DNA of 64,000 nucleotides, from assembly GCF_004785955.1 (NCBI RefSeq), contig NZ_SJER01000001.1:1302001-1366000 (forward strand). Direction: 5' to 3'. The notes under the pieces were generated by a model, which did not search any database, was not told the origin of the DNA, and saw only the letters and a list, made by a program, of their open reading frames with translations. Below are positions 31,147 through 40,126 of the stretch, piece by piece. This DNA comes from Halostella litorea (lineage in GTDB: Archaea > Halobacteriota > Halobacteria > Halobacteriales > Natronoarchaeaceae). The stretch's first letter is position 1. Each line of letters begins with the position of its first letter. The position numbers were made by a program, and so were the translations under genes.

Positions 31147-31527
31147 ATGGTCGATTCCGAGCCCGCGGGGGACATGGGCGAACTGCTGGAGGCCGCCGAC
31201 CCGGAGTTCCGCGAGGTCATGACCTGCGTGTTCGACATCCAGGCCCACGAGACGCGGGCCTACCTCGCGCTGCTCGACCACCCGGGCAGCACCGTCGAGG
31301 AACTGGCCGAGGAACTCGACCGGGACCGCAGCAACGTCAACCGGTCGCTGACAACGCTGCTGGAGAAGGGGCTGGCCGAGCGCGAGCGCCGCCTGCTGGA
31401 CCCCGGCGGCTACGTCTACCAGTACACCGCGACGCCGCTCCCGGAGGCCAAGGAACTGCTCCACGACTCGCTGGACGAGTGGACGGAGCGGGTCCACGCC
31501 GCGATCGACGGGTTCGCGGCTGAGTGA
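31147..31527 (+). CDS. TrmB/MarR-like winged-HTH transcription regulator
   Basis: A 126-residue single-domain regulator. Residues about 30-95 form the wHTH (ETRAYLALLDHPGSTVEELA; recognition helix DRSNVNRSLTTLLEKGLAER) with a wing GGYVYQYT. The C-terminal helix probably dimerises. No ligand domain is present. It is upstream of thrC on the same strand (67-nt gap) and may regulate it. Confidence 0.85.
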   Translation: MVDSEPAGDMGELLEAADPEFREVMTCVFDIQAHETRAYLALLDHPGSTVEELAEELDRDRSNVNRSLTTLLEKGLAERERRLLDPGGYVYQYTATPLPEAKELLHDSLDEWTERVHAAIDGFAAE

Positions 31528-31594
31528 CCGCGAGCGCCCCGGAGTTTCGCCCGGAGCGGACCGCTTTTCCCCGCCGGGCGCGTTGGGCCGGACA

Positions 31595-32857
31595 ATGAGT
31601 TCGATGACGCTCTCCGCGGAGCGCGACGCCGCCCCCGACGAGGCCGACGACGGCGTCTGGCTGGCCTGCATCGAGTGCGGCGAGACGTTCGCCCCCTTCT
31701 CGGCGATCCGGTACCGCTGTGACGACTGCGACGGACTCCTCGAGGCGCGCTACGCCGACCCGCCGACGTTCGACGCGTTCGAGGGCGACGGTGTGTGGCG
31801 CTACAGCGCGGCGCTTCCCTTCGAGGAGGGCGTCACGCTCCCCGAGGGGTCGACGCCGCTCCACGAGGTGCCCCGGCTGGAGGACGAGGTCGGCGTCGAC
31901 CGCCTCCGCGTGAAACACGAGGGGATGAACCCGACGGGCAGCTTCAAGGACCGCGGGATGACCGTCGGCGTGCGCGTCGCCCAGGAACTGGGCGTCGACC
32001 GCCTCGCCTGCGCCTCGACCGGCAACACCAGCGCCGCGCTTGCGGCCTACGGCGCGCGCGCCGGCCTGGAGACGCTCGTGCTCCTGCCCGCCGGCAAGGT
32101 CGCCGCCGGCAAGGTGGCACAGGCCAGCCTCCACGACGCCCGGATCCTCGAGGTCGACGGCAACTTCGACGCCTGTCTCGACATCGTGCAGGACCTGGCC
32201 GGGCGCGGCGAGGCGTACCTGCTCAACTCGCTGAACCCGTTCCGGCTGGAGGGCCAGAAGACGATCGGCCTCGAAATCCTGGAGGAGTTCCGCGACGACG
32301 AGGGGCGGTTCCCCGACCGGATCGTCCTTCCCGTTGGCAACGCCGGCAACACCGCCGCGCTGTACAAGTGCTTCCGCGAACTCGTGCAGGCCGGCGCGAT
32401 GGCCGAGGACGAGGTGCCGAAGCTCACCGGCGTGCAGGCCAAGGGCGCGGCCCCGATGGTCGAGGCCGTCGAGAACGGCTGGGCGGACACGGAGCGCTGG
32501 GACGAGGTCGAGACCCGCGCGACGGCGATCCGGATCGGCAACCCCGTCAACGCGCCGAAGGCCCTCCCCGGCATCCGCGAGACGGGCGGCACCGCCGTCG
32601 CCGTCTCCGACGAGGCGATCACCGACGCCCAGCGCGCGCTCGCCGGCGAGGGCGTCGGCGTCGAACCCGCCAGCGCGGCGTCGGTCGCCGGCCTCCGGAA
32701 ACTCCGCGAGGAAGGCGTCGTCGGCGCCGACGAGGCGGTCGTCTGCCTCACGACGGGCCACCTGCTGAAAGACCCCGACGCGGCGGCGGAGGCCGGCGGC
32801 GACCCCGAGCCCGTGCCCAACGACACGGACGCGGTGCTCGCCCACCTCAGCGAGTGA
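31595..32857 (+). CDS. thrC: Threonine synthase
   Basis: A 420-residue PLP enzyme that converts O-phosphohomoserine to threonine. An N-terminal zinc-ribbon-like segment has C25, C28, C42 and C45. The PLP lysine is K118 in PTGSFKDRG, and the PLP phosphate loop is VGNAGNTAA. The ATG at 31595 is chosen (MSSMTLSAERD); an ATG 12 nt upstream is possible. Its last bases overlap the convergent lipoprotein gene by 11 nt. Confidence 0.95.
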   Translation: MSSMTLSAERDAAPDEADDGVWLACIECGETFAPFSAIRYRCDDCDGLLEARYADPPTFDAFEGDGVWRYSAALPFEEGVTLPEGSTPLHEVPRLEDEVGVDRLRVKHEGMNPTGSFKDRGMTVGVRVAQELGVDRLACASTGNTSAALAAYGARAGLETLVLLPAGKVAAGKVAQASLHDARILEVDGNFDACLDIVQDLAGRGEAYLLNSLNPFRLEGQKTIGLEILEEFRDDEGRFPDRIVLPVGNAGNTAALYKCFRELVQAGAMAEDEVPKLTGVQAKGAAPMVEAVENGWADTERWDEVETRATAIRIGNPVNAPKALPGIRETGGTAVAVSDEAITDAQRALAGEGVGVEPASAASVAGLRKLREEGVVGADEAVVCLTTGHLLKDPDAAAEAGGDPEPVPNDTDAVLAHLSE

Positions 32858-33548
32858 CCGCGAACGACCAGTCGTAGGTCTCGTAGCTGTATCCGACCTC
32901 GCGGTCGACGCCCCCCGAGTATCCGTACTCCCCCGACGGGAGGCAGCCCTCGTTCTCCGGGTCGGCCACGAGCGTGTACGTCTCGTCGACCGACCCGCCG
33001 GGCACCAGGGTCGTTCCCGCCGCGACTCCGGCAACGGCAACCGTGGCCCCCGACCGCCAGCAGCCGTCCCTCGACGGCTCATCAGGGATCAGTTCTTCCT
33101 TCTCGACGTCGCCGGATGCTGCGACGTATTGCCTGTCGTCCGGGACGAACAACAGCGTGGCATCGCCGCCCTCGTGACCGAGCCACGGCTCTACGGGCCC
33201 CGTCGGCGGGTACTCGATGGTGACCGTCTCGCCGCTGACGTTCGTCAGTTCGACGTGGACCCGCGCGGGCGATTCGGCCGTCTGGCGGGACCGAAACGAC
33301 ATCGAGACGGACAGGAGGTCGCCGATCCGGTCCGGGTAGTCGAGCGAGAACACCTCCTCGGGGACCGGTTCGGGATCGGCCCGTTCGGTCGTTCGGGCCG
33401 TCTCCGACCGCGTCGGCGTCGTCGACCGTGACGTCGCGGTCGTCGTTCGGGTCCCGGTTTCGGTCGATCCCGTCGTCGGGTCGGACCCGCCGGCGTTACA
33501 GCCGGCGAGCGCGCCGGTGAGGCCGGCGAGGAGGGCGCGCCGCTTCAT
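32847..33548 (-). CDS. Secreted lipoprotein, unknown function
   Basis: A 233-residue protein with a twin-arginine-like N-terminus (MKRRALLAGLTGALAGC) and a lipobox ending at C17. A Thr/Ser/Arg-rich linker (residues 20-58) and a beta-rich domain (VHVELTNVSGETVTIEYPP) follow, with two cysteines that could form a disulfide. It is likely membrane-anchored on the outer face. TTTATATTTC (about 33566-33575, minus) is a TATA box about 23 nt before the ATG. Confidence 0.8.
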   Translation of the reverse strand: MKRRALLAGLTGALAGCNAGGSDPTTGSTETGTRTTTATSRSTTPTRSETARTTERADPEPVPEEVFSLDYPDRIGDLLSVSMSFRSRQTAESPARVHVELTNVSGETVTIEYPPTGPVEPWLGHEGGDATLLFVPDDRQYVAASGDVEKEELIPDEPSRDGCWRSGATVAVAGVAAGTTLVPGGSVDETYTLVADPENEGCLPSGEYGYSGGVDREVGYSYETYDWSFAVTR

Positions 33549-33664
33549 ATCGGGCGGTGGTGTACGAAATATAAATGCTTTCCCCGGCGCCCCCGGCCGT
33601 CATACGGACGAACGACGGCCGTCTGATGGGGTTCTTTGGTACGTCTTCGCATATTCGAGGGTGC

Positions 33665-33919
33665 ATGGCGACCAACCGACCACCCTCATCCGAACACCCC
33701 CGCGAGCGCGCCGCGACGGCCGGCGGCGTCGCCGACCGCGCGCGGACCGCACAGCTACGCGCCAGAGTCGCGGCCCTGGAGACGGCGCTGGAACGCGAAC
33801 GTGAGCGACGGCAGGCGGTGATAGCGCGCTACGAACGGCTCTTGGACGAGCGGACGCGGGCGGCGAAAAACGACGGCGACGACGGCGACGCGGGCGGGCT
33901 CCTCGACCGCCTGCGTTAG
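33665..33919 (+). CDS. Small coiled-coil protein
   Basis: An 84-residue protein with a predicted coiled coil at about 22-65 (LRARVAALETALERERERR) and an acidic Gly/Asp tail. An upstream in-frame ATG at 33626 would add 13 residues. It is encoded tail-to-tail with serA. Short coiled-coil haloarchaeal proteins of this type have no known role. It might be confused with a spurious frame, but the acidic-basic heptads look real. Confidence 0.5.
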   Translation: MATNRPPSSEHPRERAATAGGVADRARTAQLRARVAALETALERERERRQAVIARYERLLDERTRAAKNDGDDGDAGGLLDRLR

Positions 33920-33925
33920 TCCCCG

Positions 33926-35515
33926 CTACTCCTCGACGCCGTTCAGCTGGATGTACCGCACGTCGATGATGCGGTCGTCGGCCGTCAGCGTCTCGAAGGC
34001 CTCCTCGGGAACCGGACTGTCGACGTTGTACACCGTCAGCGCCTCCCCGCCGATCGTCTCGCGGGCGTTGTACATGCCGGCGATGTTGACGTCGTGGTCG
34101 CCCATCACGCTGCCGATGAGGCCGATGACGCCCGGCTCGTCGGTGTTGCGCGCGACCATCATCTGGCCGCCGGGGATGGCGTCGACGCGGTAGCCGTCGA
34201 CCCGGACGATGCGGGCGTCGTCGTCGGCAAAGAGCGTCCCGTCGACGCTGATCGACTCCTCGCCGTCCGACACCGTCACGGTGACGAGGCTCTGGAAGTC
34301 CTCGGCCTGCCGGGTCTTGGACTCGGTCACCTCGATGCCCCGTTCCTCGGCGATCTGCGGGGCGTTGACCGAGTTGACCTGCCACTCCAGGGGCTGGAAC
34401 ACGCCCTTGAGGCCGCTGGCGGTGACGAGTTCGACGTCCTCGTCGGCGATATCGCCCTCGTAGCGCACCTCGACCTCCGAGATGCGGCCGTCGAACAGCT
34501 GGGCGGCGATCTTGCCAGCGGTTTCCGCGAGGCCGATGTACGGCTCGACGCGCGGGAACGCGCTCTCGTCGATGGAGGGGGCGTTCAGGGCGTTGACGAC
34601 CGGTTCCCCGCGGAACGCGGCGACCACCTGGTCGGCCGTCGAGACGGCGACGTTCTCCTGTGCGGCCTCCGTCGACGCGCCGAGGTGGGGCGTGACGACC
34701 ACGTCCTCGACGTCGAGCAGCGGGTTGTCCGGCGACACCGGCTCGTCGGCGAACACGTCGACCGCGGCCCCGGCGAGGACGCCGTCCTCGACGGCCGCCG
34801 CGAGCGCGTCCTCGTCGACGACGCCGCCGCGGGCGCAGTTGACGAGGTAGCCGCCCTCCATGCGGGCCAGCTCCGCCTCGCCGATCATGTTCTCCGTCTC
34901 GGGGGTCAGCGGCGTGTGGACCGTCAGGAAGTCCGCGCGGTCGAGACAGTCCTCCAGGTCGACCAGTTCCGCGCCGAGCTGGTCGGCGCGCTCCTCGCTG
35001 ATGTAGGGGTCGAACGCGACCAGATCCATCCCCAGCGAGTTCAGCTTCTTGGCGACCTCCTGGCCGACGCGGCCGAGGCCGACGACGCCGAGCGTCTTGC
35101 CGTTGACCTCGGTGCCGAGGTAGTCGCCTTTCGCCCACTCGCCGGCCTTCAGGCGGACGTGGGCCTGCGGGATCGACCGCGCCGAGGCGAACGCCATGGC
35201 GACCGTGTGCTCGGCGGCCGCGCGGACGTTGCCCTCCGGCGCGTTGGCGACGATGACGCCGTGTTCGGTGGCGGCGTCGATGTCGATGTTGTCCACGCCG
35301 ATGCCGGCGCGGCCGACGATGACGAGTTCCTCGGCGGCCTCGAACACGGTCTCGGTGACCTCCGTGCCCGAGCGGACGATGAGGCCGTTGGCGTCCTCGA
35401 CGGCGGCTAACAGTTCGTCGCCCTCCACGTCGTAGGCGGTGACGACCTCGTGGCCCGCCTCCCGGAGCCGTTCCAGGCCGGCGTCCGCGATGGGGTCCGT
35501 CACGAGTACCTTCAT
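33926..35515 (-). CDS. serA: D-3-phosphoglycerate dehydrogenase
   Basis: A 529-residue type 1 PGDH, first enzyme of serine synthesis. Residues 1-310 form the hydroxyacid dehydrogenase core with NAD loop VVGLGRVGQEVA and catalytic residues in NCARGGVVDE (Arg), DEPVS (Glu) and TPHLGAST (His). An intervening ASB domain spans about 315-450. A C-terminal ACT domain (about 455-529, RNTDEPGVIGLIGSVMGDH) suggests serine feedback. ATG at 35515; an upstream frame adds 22 atypical residues. serB is divergent next door. Confidence 0.96.
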   Translation of the reverse strand: MKVLVTDPIADAGLERLREAGHEVVTAYDVEGDELLAAVEDANGLIVRSGTEVTETVFEAAEELVIVGRAGIGVDNIDIDAATEHGVIVANAPEGNVRAAAEHTVAMAFASARSIPQAHVRLKAGEWAKGDYLGTEVNGKTLGVVGLGRVGQEVAKKLNSLGMDLVAFDPYISEERADQLGAELVDLEDCLDRADFLTVHTPLTPETENMIGEAELARMEGGYLVNCARGGVVDEDALAAAVEDGVLAGAAVDVFADEPVSPDNPLLDVEDVVVTPHLGASTEAAQENVAVSTADQVVAAFRGEPVVNALNAPSIDESAFPRVEPYIGLAETAGKIAAQLFDGRISEVEVRYEGDIADEDVELVTASGLKGVFQPLEWQVNSVNAPQIAEERGIEVTESKTRQAEDFQSLVTVTVSDGEESISVDGTLFADDDARIVRVDGYRVDAIPGGQMMVARNTDEPGVIGLIGSVMGDHDVNIAGMYNARETIGGEALTVYNVDSPVPEEAFETLTADDRIIDVRYIQLNGVEE

Positions 35516-35665
35516 GTCCGGATGGATTCGCGCGGTCCTGTTAACGCTTCCTTTGTCGACATGGGTGGCGAAAACTGCCACTTGCCGGATCGCCGACCAG
35601 TGCGGGCGCGCGGCCGCGACCGCGGGATCGCTTCCTTTTCAACGGTACCGCCGCAACTCCGCGCC

Positions 35666-36301
35666 ATGACAGTCGTCGCGTTCGACTTCGACGGAACCCT
35701 GTCGGACTCGGAGATGACCGTCCTGCTCGGGAAGCGCCGCGGCGTGGCCGACGAGATGGCGGCGATCACCGAGCGGGCGATGAACGACGAGATAGAGTAC
35801 GCGACCAGCCTGCGCGAGCGCGCGGCCCTCCTCGAGGGCCTCCCCGAGGCCGAGGTCGCCGCGGCGTTCGACGAGGTGACGCTGCGCCCCGGCGCGGCCG
35901 ACCTCATCGCGGCGCTGCGCGACGCCGGCGTCCACGTCGCCGTCCTCACCGGCGGCTTCGAACGCGGCGTCGAGGCCGCGCTGGAGAAGGAGGGCGTGAC
36001 CGTCGACAGCATCGTCGCCAACCGGCTCCCGATGGCCGACGGCGAACTCACCGGCGAGGTCGAGGGGCCGCTCATCGAGGGGACGAAAGACGACGCCCTC
36101 TCGGCGCTCGTCGACGACCTGGGCCTCACGCTCGACGACGCCGTCGCGGTCGGCGACGGCGCGAACGACCTCCCGATGCTCCAGGTCGCGGGGACCGCGG
36201 TCGGGTTCGTCCCGAAGGACGCCGTCCGGCCGCACTGCGACGCGGTCGTCGCGCGGATGGACCGACTGCAGTCGCTCCTGACGGAGTACGGCGTGTTATA
36301 A
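35666..36301 (+). CDS. serB: Phosphoserine phosphatase (HAD)
   Basis: A 211-residue HAD hydrolase. Motif I is FDFDGTLSDSE, motif II is VLTGG, and motif III/IV is VGDGANDLPML, with the lysine region EGTKDDALSAL before it. It completes serine synthesis from phosphoserine. It lies divergent to serA across a 150-bp region that probably holds both promoters. The pair supports the assignment over a generic HAD phosphatase. Confidence 0.9.
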   Translation: MTVVAFDFDGTLSDSEMTVLLGKRRGVADEMAAITERAMNDEIEYATSLRERAALLEGLPEAEVAAAFDEVTLRPGAADLIAALRDAGVHVAVLTGGFERGVEAALEKEGVTVDSIVANRLPMADGELTGEVEGPLIEGTKDDALSALVDDLGLTLDDAVAVGDGANDLPMLQVAGTAVGFVPKDAVRPHCDAVVARMDRLQSLLTEYGVL

Positions 36302-36336
36302 CGGCGATATCGGGTCGCGGGGACCGGGCGGGAAAT

Positions 36337-37101
36337 TCAGGCTTCGGGGCTGAAGTTGCGGACCACGTACACCGTCGCGGCGGCGAAGACGGCCACCGCG
36401 ACGCCGACGAGCACCGAGTTGATGAGGAGGTCACCGGCCGCGAGGTCGGTGCCGCCGATGAGGATGGCCGACGGGATGCCCTCGACGGCACCCATGCCGA
36501 GGTCGGCCTGCGCGCCCGTCGTGCCGGTGGCGCCCTCGGCGAGTTCGGGCTGCGGGACGGGGTTGATCTGCGTCGAGGCGAGGAAGCCGGTGATCGCGAC
36601 CAGCACGACCGAGCCGACGCCCGCGCTGAGACCGGCGGTGATGTACGCCTCGCGGTCGGAGCCGCCGAGGCGGCTCCCGACGTAGCCGCCCGTAATGACG
36701 CCCAGTACGGCCGCCAGCAGCGGCGCGGCGTTGATCGCCGTCGCGCCGAGGCGGTTCATCTGCATCTGCTGGAGGATCGCGTCGACGTTGTTCACGTTCT
36801 GGTCGAGCGCGTTCTGGACCGTCCCGCTCAGGTCCGGTTCGAGCGGCGACCCGCCGGCCACGCCGATGAGGACGACGCTCAGCCCCACCGCCAGCCCGAC
36901 GACGGCGTAGATGCCGGTGAAGAACTTGAGGTAGCTCTTCGTCGTCGGGGAGGTGGCGATGTCGCCGACGCCCTGGCCGCCCCGGGCCTGCCCGGTCGGC
37001 TGGCCCGGCGGCTGCTGCTGGGGTCGCGGCTGCTGGTTTCCGCCTGTCTGTCCGCCCTGCGCGTTCCTGTTCTGTTGGTTTCCACCGCGATCTGACATCA
37101 T
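36337..37101 (-). CDS. Four-TM protein with Gln/Gly-rich disordered N-terminus (paralog 1)
   Basis: A 254-residue protein. Residues 1-46 are low complexity (Gln, Gly, Asn, Pro) and presumably disordered and cytoplasmic. TM segments lie at about 60-82, 122-143, 153-176 and 226-249. Loops are short; the TM1-TM2 loop is Gln/Asn-rich. The last helix (LLINSVLVGVAVAVFAA...YVVRNF) resembles that of the next gene, so the two are paralogs. A TATA box TTTATAAA (37123-37130) lies about 26 nt before the ATG. Two ATGs abut; the second gives MSD like the paralogs. The function is unknown. Confidence 0.8.
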   Translation of the reverse strand: MMSDRGGNQQNRNAQGGQTGGNQQPRPQQQPPGQPTGQARGGQGVGDIATSPTTKSYLKFFTGIYAVVGLAVGLSVVLIGVAGGSPLEPDLSGTVQNALDQNVNNVDAILQQMQMNRLGATAINAAPLLAAVLGVITGGYVGSRLGGSDREAYITAGLSAGVGSVVLVAITGFLASTQINPVPQPELAEGATGTTGAQADLGMGAVEGIPSAILIGGTDLAAGDLLINSVLVGVAVAVFAAATVYVVRNFSPEA

Positions 37102-37177
37102 TCACCAGTTACACATAGGGGGTTTATAAAAGTTGCAAGCGGACGGACGGGTCGCGGCACGGACGGACCGGCCGACG

Positions 37178-37945
37178 CTACGCCGCTCCGGCCAGGAAGT
37201 TCCGGTAGGCGTACGCCGTGACGACCGCGACGACCGCGGCGACGACGCCGACCGCGACGGAGTTGATGACGAGGTCGACGAGCTGGACGGAGTACTCCTC
37301 CGCGCCGGCGAACACGCTGACCTGCTGGACCACTTCGGGCGGCTGGTTCATGTTCCCGATCGCCGTCTGGGCCTCCTCCGCGGCGTCCTGCAGCGACGAC
37401 ACCTGCGACCCGGCGAGGTACCCGCCGAGGACGACCATCAGCACGCTCCCGGCGAACGACGCGACCCCGGCCCCGACGTAGCTCGTCTGCTCGTCGGCGT
37501 CTATCGTTCGGGCGGCGTACAGGCCGACCAGCACCGCGGCGACGACCGCGATTATCGGGAGCAACTGCACGACCGACTGGGCGAGGCTATTGACGTTCTG
37601 CTGGGCGTAGTACGCGCCGAGTTCCGACACCTCGCTGGCGGCGTCCGCCTGGGCCCCGCTCAGGATAGCCGGGCTCCCGACGAACCCGTACACGACCACC
37701 AGCAGCCCCAGACCGACGCCCGCGATGGCGTAGAGGGCGCTTACCCCCTTCGTGAACTCCTGGACGACGGGGTCTTTCACCTTGTCCGTGATCGAGTCCT
37801 GCTGGACGGGCGGGGCCTGACCCGGCGCCGGCTGCCCGGCGCTCGGCTGGCCCTGCTGCGTTCCGGCGGGCTGTCCCTGCGGCTGACCGCTCCCCTGACC
37901 GCTCTGTACGTTCCCTTGGCGACTGTCGTCTCCTGAATCTGACAT
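37178..37945 (-). CDS. Four-TM protein with Gln/Pro/Gly-rich N-terminus (paralog 2)
   Basis: A 255-residue protein starting MSDSGDDS. Residues 1-50 are Gln/Gly/Pro repeats without charge. TM segments are at about 66-90, 120-145, 155-180 and 225-250. Its C-terminal helix (LVINSVAVGVVAAVVAVV...AYRNF) matches paralog 1. It has its own TATA (minus strand over 37969-37977), so it is probably transcribed alone as a leaderless message. No enzyme or transport motif is seen. Confidence 0.8.
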   Translation of the reverse strand: MSDSGDDSRQGNVQSGQGSGQPQGQPAGTQQGQPSAGQPAPGQAPPVQQDSITDKVKDPVVQEFTKGVSALYAIAGVGLGLLVVVYGFVGSPAILSGAQADAASEVSELGAYYAQQNVNSLAQSVVQLLPIIAVVAAVLVGLYAARTIDADEQTSYVGAGVASFAGSVLMVVLGGYLAGSQVSSLQDAAEEAQTAIGNMNQPPEVVQQVSVFAGAEEYSVQLVDLVINSVAVGVVAAVVAVVTAYAYRNFLAGAA

Positions 37946-38009
37946 CAGTGTACGACTCCGACTTCAGACTATTATAGTTACCTATTTTCAATAAATACAC
38001 TTGCAAATA

Positions 38010-38855
38010 TTATTGATCGGGCGGGGCTGGGCGGCCGTCGGGGCCGATCCGCCGCCCGCAGACGCCGGCCAGCGCGCCGGCGACGCCGCCGGCGATGCCC
38101 GCGCCGATGCTGTTCGAGAGGTGCGAGCCGGCGTCGAACGTCAACTGCACGCGGGGGACGTTGACGTTCAAATCCGGGGCCGGCTCGTACTCCGGCGCCT
38201 GCTCGGCGGCGACGTACCCGCCGACGAACATGAACAGCGTCGCGCCGACGAGGGCCGCGACCCCGGCGGCGACGGCGACCGCTCCGAGGCCGGCCTCGAC
38301 GCGCCAGCCGACGACGAACCCGCCGAACCCGCCGGCGAACACGGTCAGCAGCGGGATGAAGTACAGGGTGAACTGGACGAGTTGCTCCCGGAACTGCTTT
38401 CGCTCGACCGTGTTTTGCTTCCGTTCCTCCTCGGCGGTCAGTTCCGGTTCGCTCGGCTGTCGGTCCTCCCCGCCGACGATCTCCGTCGACAGCGCATCCG
38501 CACCGACCGCGGAGACGGTGCCGACCATCAGCCCGACGCCGAGGCCCATCGCCGCGAGCGCGAGGACGACGTACCCGACCGTCGTCCGGGCGTCCGACGG
38601 GAACCGCCCACCGGTCGCCCGGGTCGGCGGGGGTCCCCCTCTGTCGCCGCGTTGCCGGGTGTCCTGTCCGGCCCCCGCGCCACGGGACCGTCGTCCGCCG
38701 CGGCCGGGTCCCTGTCCGCCCCGATCCCCCTGCTGGCCACCGGTTCGGACTCCCGCCCGGTCGCCCACGTTTCGCCGTCGGCCGTCCGGTCCGTTCCGGG
38801 GTGACGCGTCGCCCCGTTGGCGGTCGCGGTTCCCCCGATCACCTGCGTCGGACAT
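38010..38855 (-). CDS. Four-TM protein with Arg/Gly-rich N-terminus (paralog 3)
   Basis: A 281-residue protein starting MSDAGDRGNRDRQRG. Residues 1-79 contain 19 arginines in an RG/RGG-like low-complexity tail, exceptional for an acidic haloarchaeal proteome. TM segments are at about 88-112, 163-185, 192-216 and 250-272. An acidic stretch follows TM1 (ELTAEEERKQN). The layout and C-terminal helix (NSIGAGIAGGVAGAL) suggest a diverged paralog of the two preceding genes. TATA TTATATTA (minus, 38878-38886) is well placed. The tail may bind RNA, DNA or acidic partners; this is speculative. Confidence 0.8.
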   Translation of the reverse strand: MSDAGDRGNRDRQRGDASPRNGPDGRRRNVGDRAGVRTGGQQGDRGGQGPGRGGRRSRGAGAGQDTRQRGDRGGPPPTRATGGRFPSDARTTVGYVVLALAAMGLGVGLMVGTVSAVGADALSTEIVGGEDRQPSEPELTAEEERKQNTVERKQFREQLVQFTLYFIPLLTVFAGGFGGFVVGWRVEAGLGAVAVAAGVAALVGATLFMFVGGYVAAEQAPEYEPAPDLNVNVPRVQLTFDAGSHLSNSIGAGIAGGVAGALAGVCGRRIGPDGRPAPPDQ

Positions 38856-38905
38856 GCCTGTGGCGTGTCAGGGGTACGTAATATAACTACGGACGCGCCG
38901 GGCGG

Positions 38906-40126
38906 TCAGGAGAACAGGCTCGTGTGGACCGGCGCGAACTCGGCCCCGTCGTCGTCACCGCCCGTCGCGGTGTCGGTGACCGCGCGGCCGTCGACGCCGT
39001 CGGCGAGGAAGTCCTCGACGGGCGGGCCGACGTTCTCCGGTTCCACGAGGAAGGCGTCGTGGCCGTGGTCGGACTCGACGACGTGGTGGGCGACCGGCAC
39101 GTCCGCATCGCGGAACGCCGACGCGAGCGACTCGGCCTGCTCGCTCGTGAAGTGCCAGTCGCCGGTGAAAGAAACCACCAGCGCCTCGCCCTCGAACGCG
39201 GCGAGCGCGCCCGCGTCGGAGTCGTAGCCCGCCGAGAGGTCGTAGTTGTCCATCGCCCGCGTGAGATACAGGTAGCTGTTCGCGTCGAAGCGTTCGACGA
39301 ACTTGTCGGCCTGGTAGTCGAGGTACGACTCCACGTCGCGGTACGGGAAGAAGTCCGCGGCCGGGTCCGACGGGAAGGCGTCGCGGGCGGCGTCCCGCCC
39401 CGCCGCGCGGCGGCCGAACTTCTTCTCCATCGACGCCTTCGAGAGGTACATCACGTGGCCCAGTTGGCGGGCGAGCGCGAGGCCGTCGTTCGGGTGGTCC
39501 TGCCCGTAGTAGTCGCCACCGTTCCAGTTCGGGTCCGTCGTGATCGCCCGCCGCGCGATGCCGTCGATGGCCAGACACTGCGGGTCGAGGCGGGCCGCCG
39601 TGGCGACGGGCACCAGCCGGCGGACGTCGTCGGGGTACTGCTTGCCCCACTCCAGGACGTTCATCCCGCCGACGCTGCCGCCGATGACCGCGTGGAGCCG
39701 GCCGACGCCGAGTTCGTTCAGCGCCCGCCGCTGGGCGCGGGTCCAGTCGGTGACGGTGACCGGCGGGAACTCGGTGCCGTACGGCTCGCCGGTCTCGGGG
39801 TTCTCGCTCGCGGGGCCGGTCGACCCGTAGCAGGAGCCGGGGACGTTGACGCAGACGACGTAGTACTCCGCGGTATCGACGGCCTTCCCGGAGCCGACGA
39901 TGTCGTTCCACCAGGCACGGGCCTGCCCGCCCGTCTCGGGGGCCTCGCCGTCCGACAGCCGGCGGTTGGCGACGTGGGCGCTCCCGGTCAGCGCGTGGCA
40001 GACCAGCACCGCGTTGTCGCCGGTGAACTCGCCGTACGTCTCGTAGGCCAGTTCGAGCGACGGGACCGTCTCGCCGCAGTCGAACTCGAACTCGCCCACG
40101 TCGACGACCCCGGCCGTCGCCTTCAT
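38906..40126 (-). CDS. metX: Homoserine O-acetyltransferase
   Basis: A 406-residue alpha/beta hydrolase that acetylates homoserine for methionine synthesis. The nucleophile motif is [13 protein letters not shown], the aspartate lies in SFTGDWHFT, and the histidine in [27 protein letters not shown] is a family segment. It is the second gene of a metY-metX operon, with its ATG overlapping the metY stop (ATGA). Confidence 0.93.
   Translation of the reverse strand: MKATAGVVDVGEFEFDCGETVPSLELAYETYGEFTGDNAVLVCHALTGSAHVANRRLSDGEAPETGGQARAWWNDIVGSGKAVDTAEYYVVCVNVPGSCYGSTGPASENPETGEPYGTEFPPVTVTDWTRAQRRALNELGVGRLHAVIGGSVGGMNVLEWGKQYPDDVRRLVPVATAARLDPQCLAIDGIARRAITTDPNWNGGDYYGQDHPNDGLALARQLGHVMYLSKASMEKKFGRRAAGRDAARDAFPSDPAADFFPYRDVESYLDYQADKFVERFDANSYLYLTRAMDNYDLSAGYDSDAGALAAFEGEALVVSFTGDWHFTSEQAESLASAFRDADVPVAHHVVESDHGHDAFLVEPENVGPPVEDFLADGVDGRAVTDTATGGDDDGAEFAPVHTSLFS

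Noticed and set aside
35516-35581. A 22-residue N-terminal extension of SerA
   Set aside because: Family members begin at MKVLVTDP; the extension lacks conservation features and an AT-rich element lies upstream of the internal ATG.
36337-38855. Interpretation of the three paralogs as a transposon or phage module
   Set aside because: Base composition matches the surroundings, no recombinase or repeats flank them, and each has a standard promoter.
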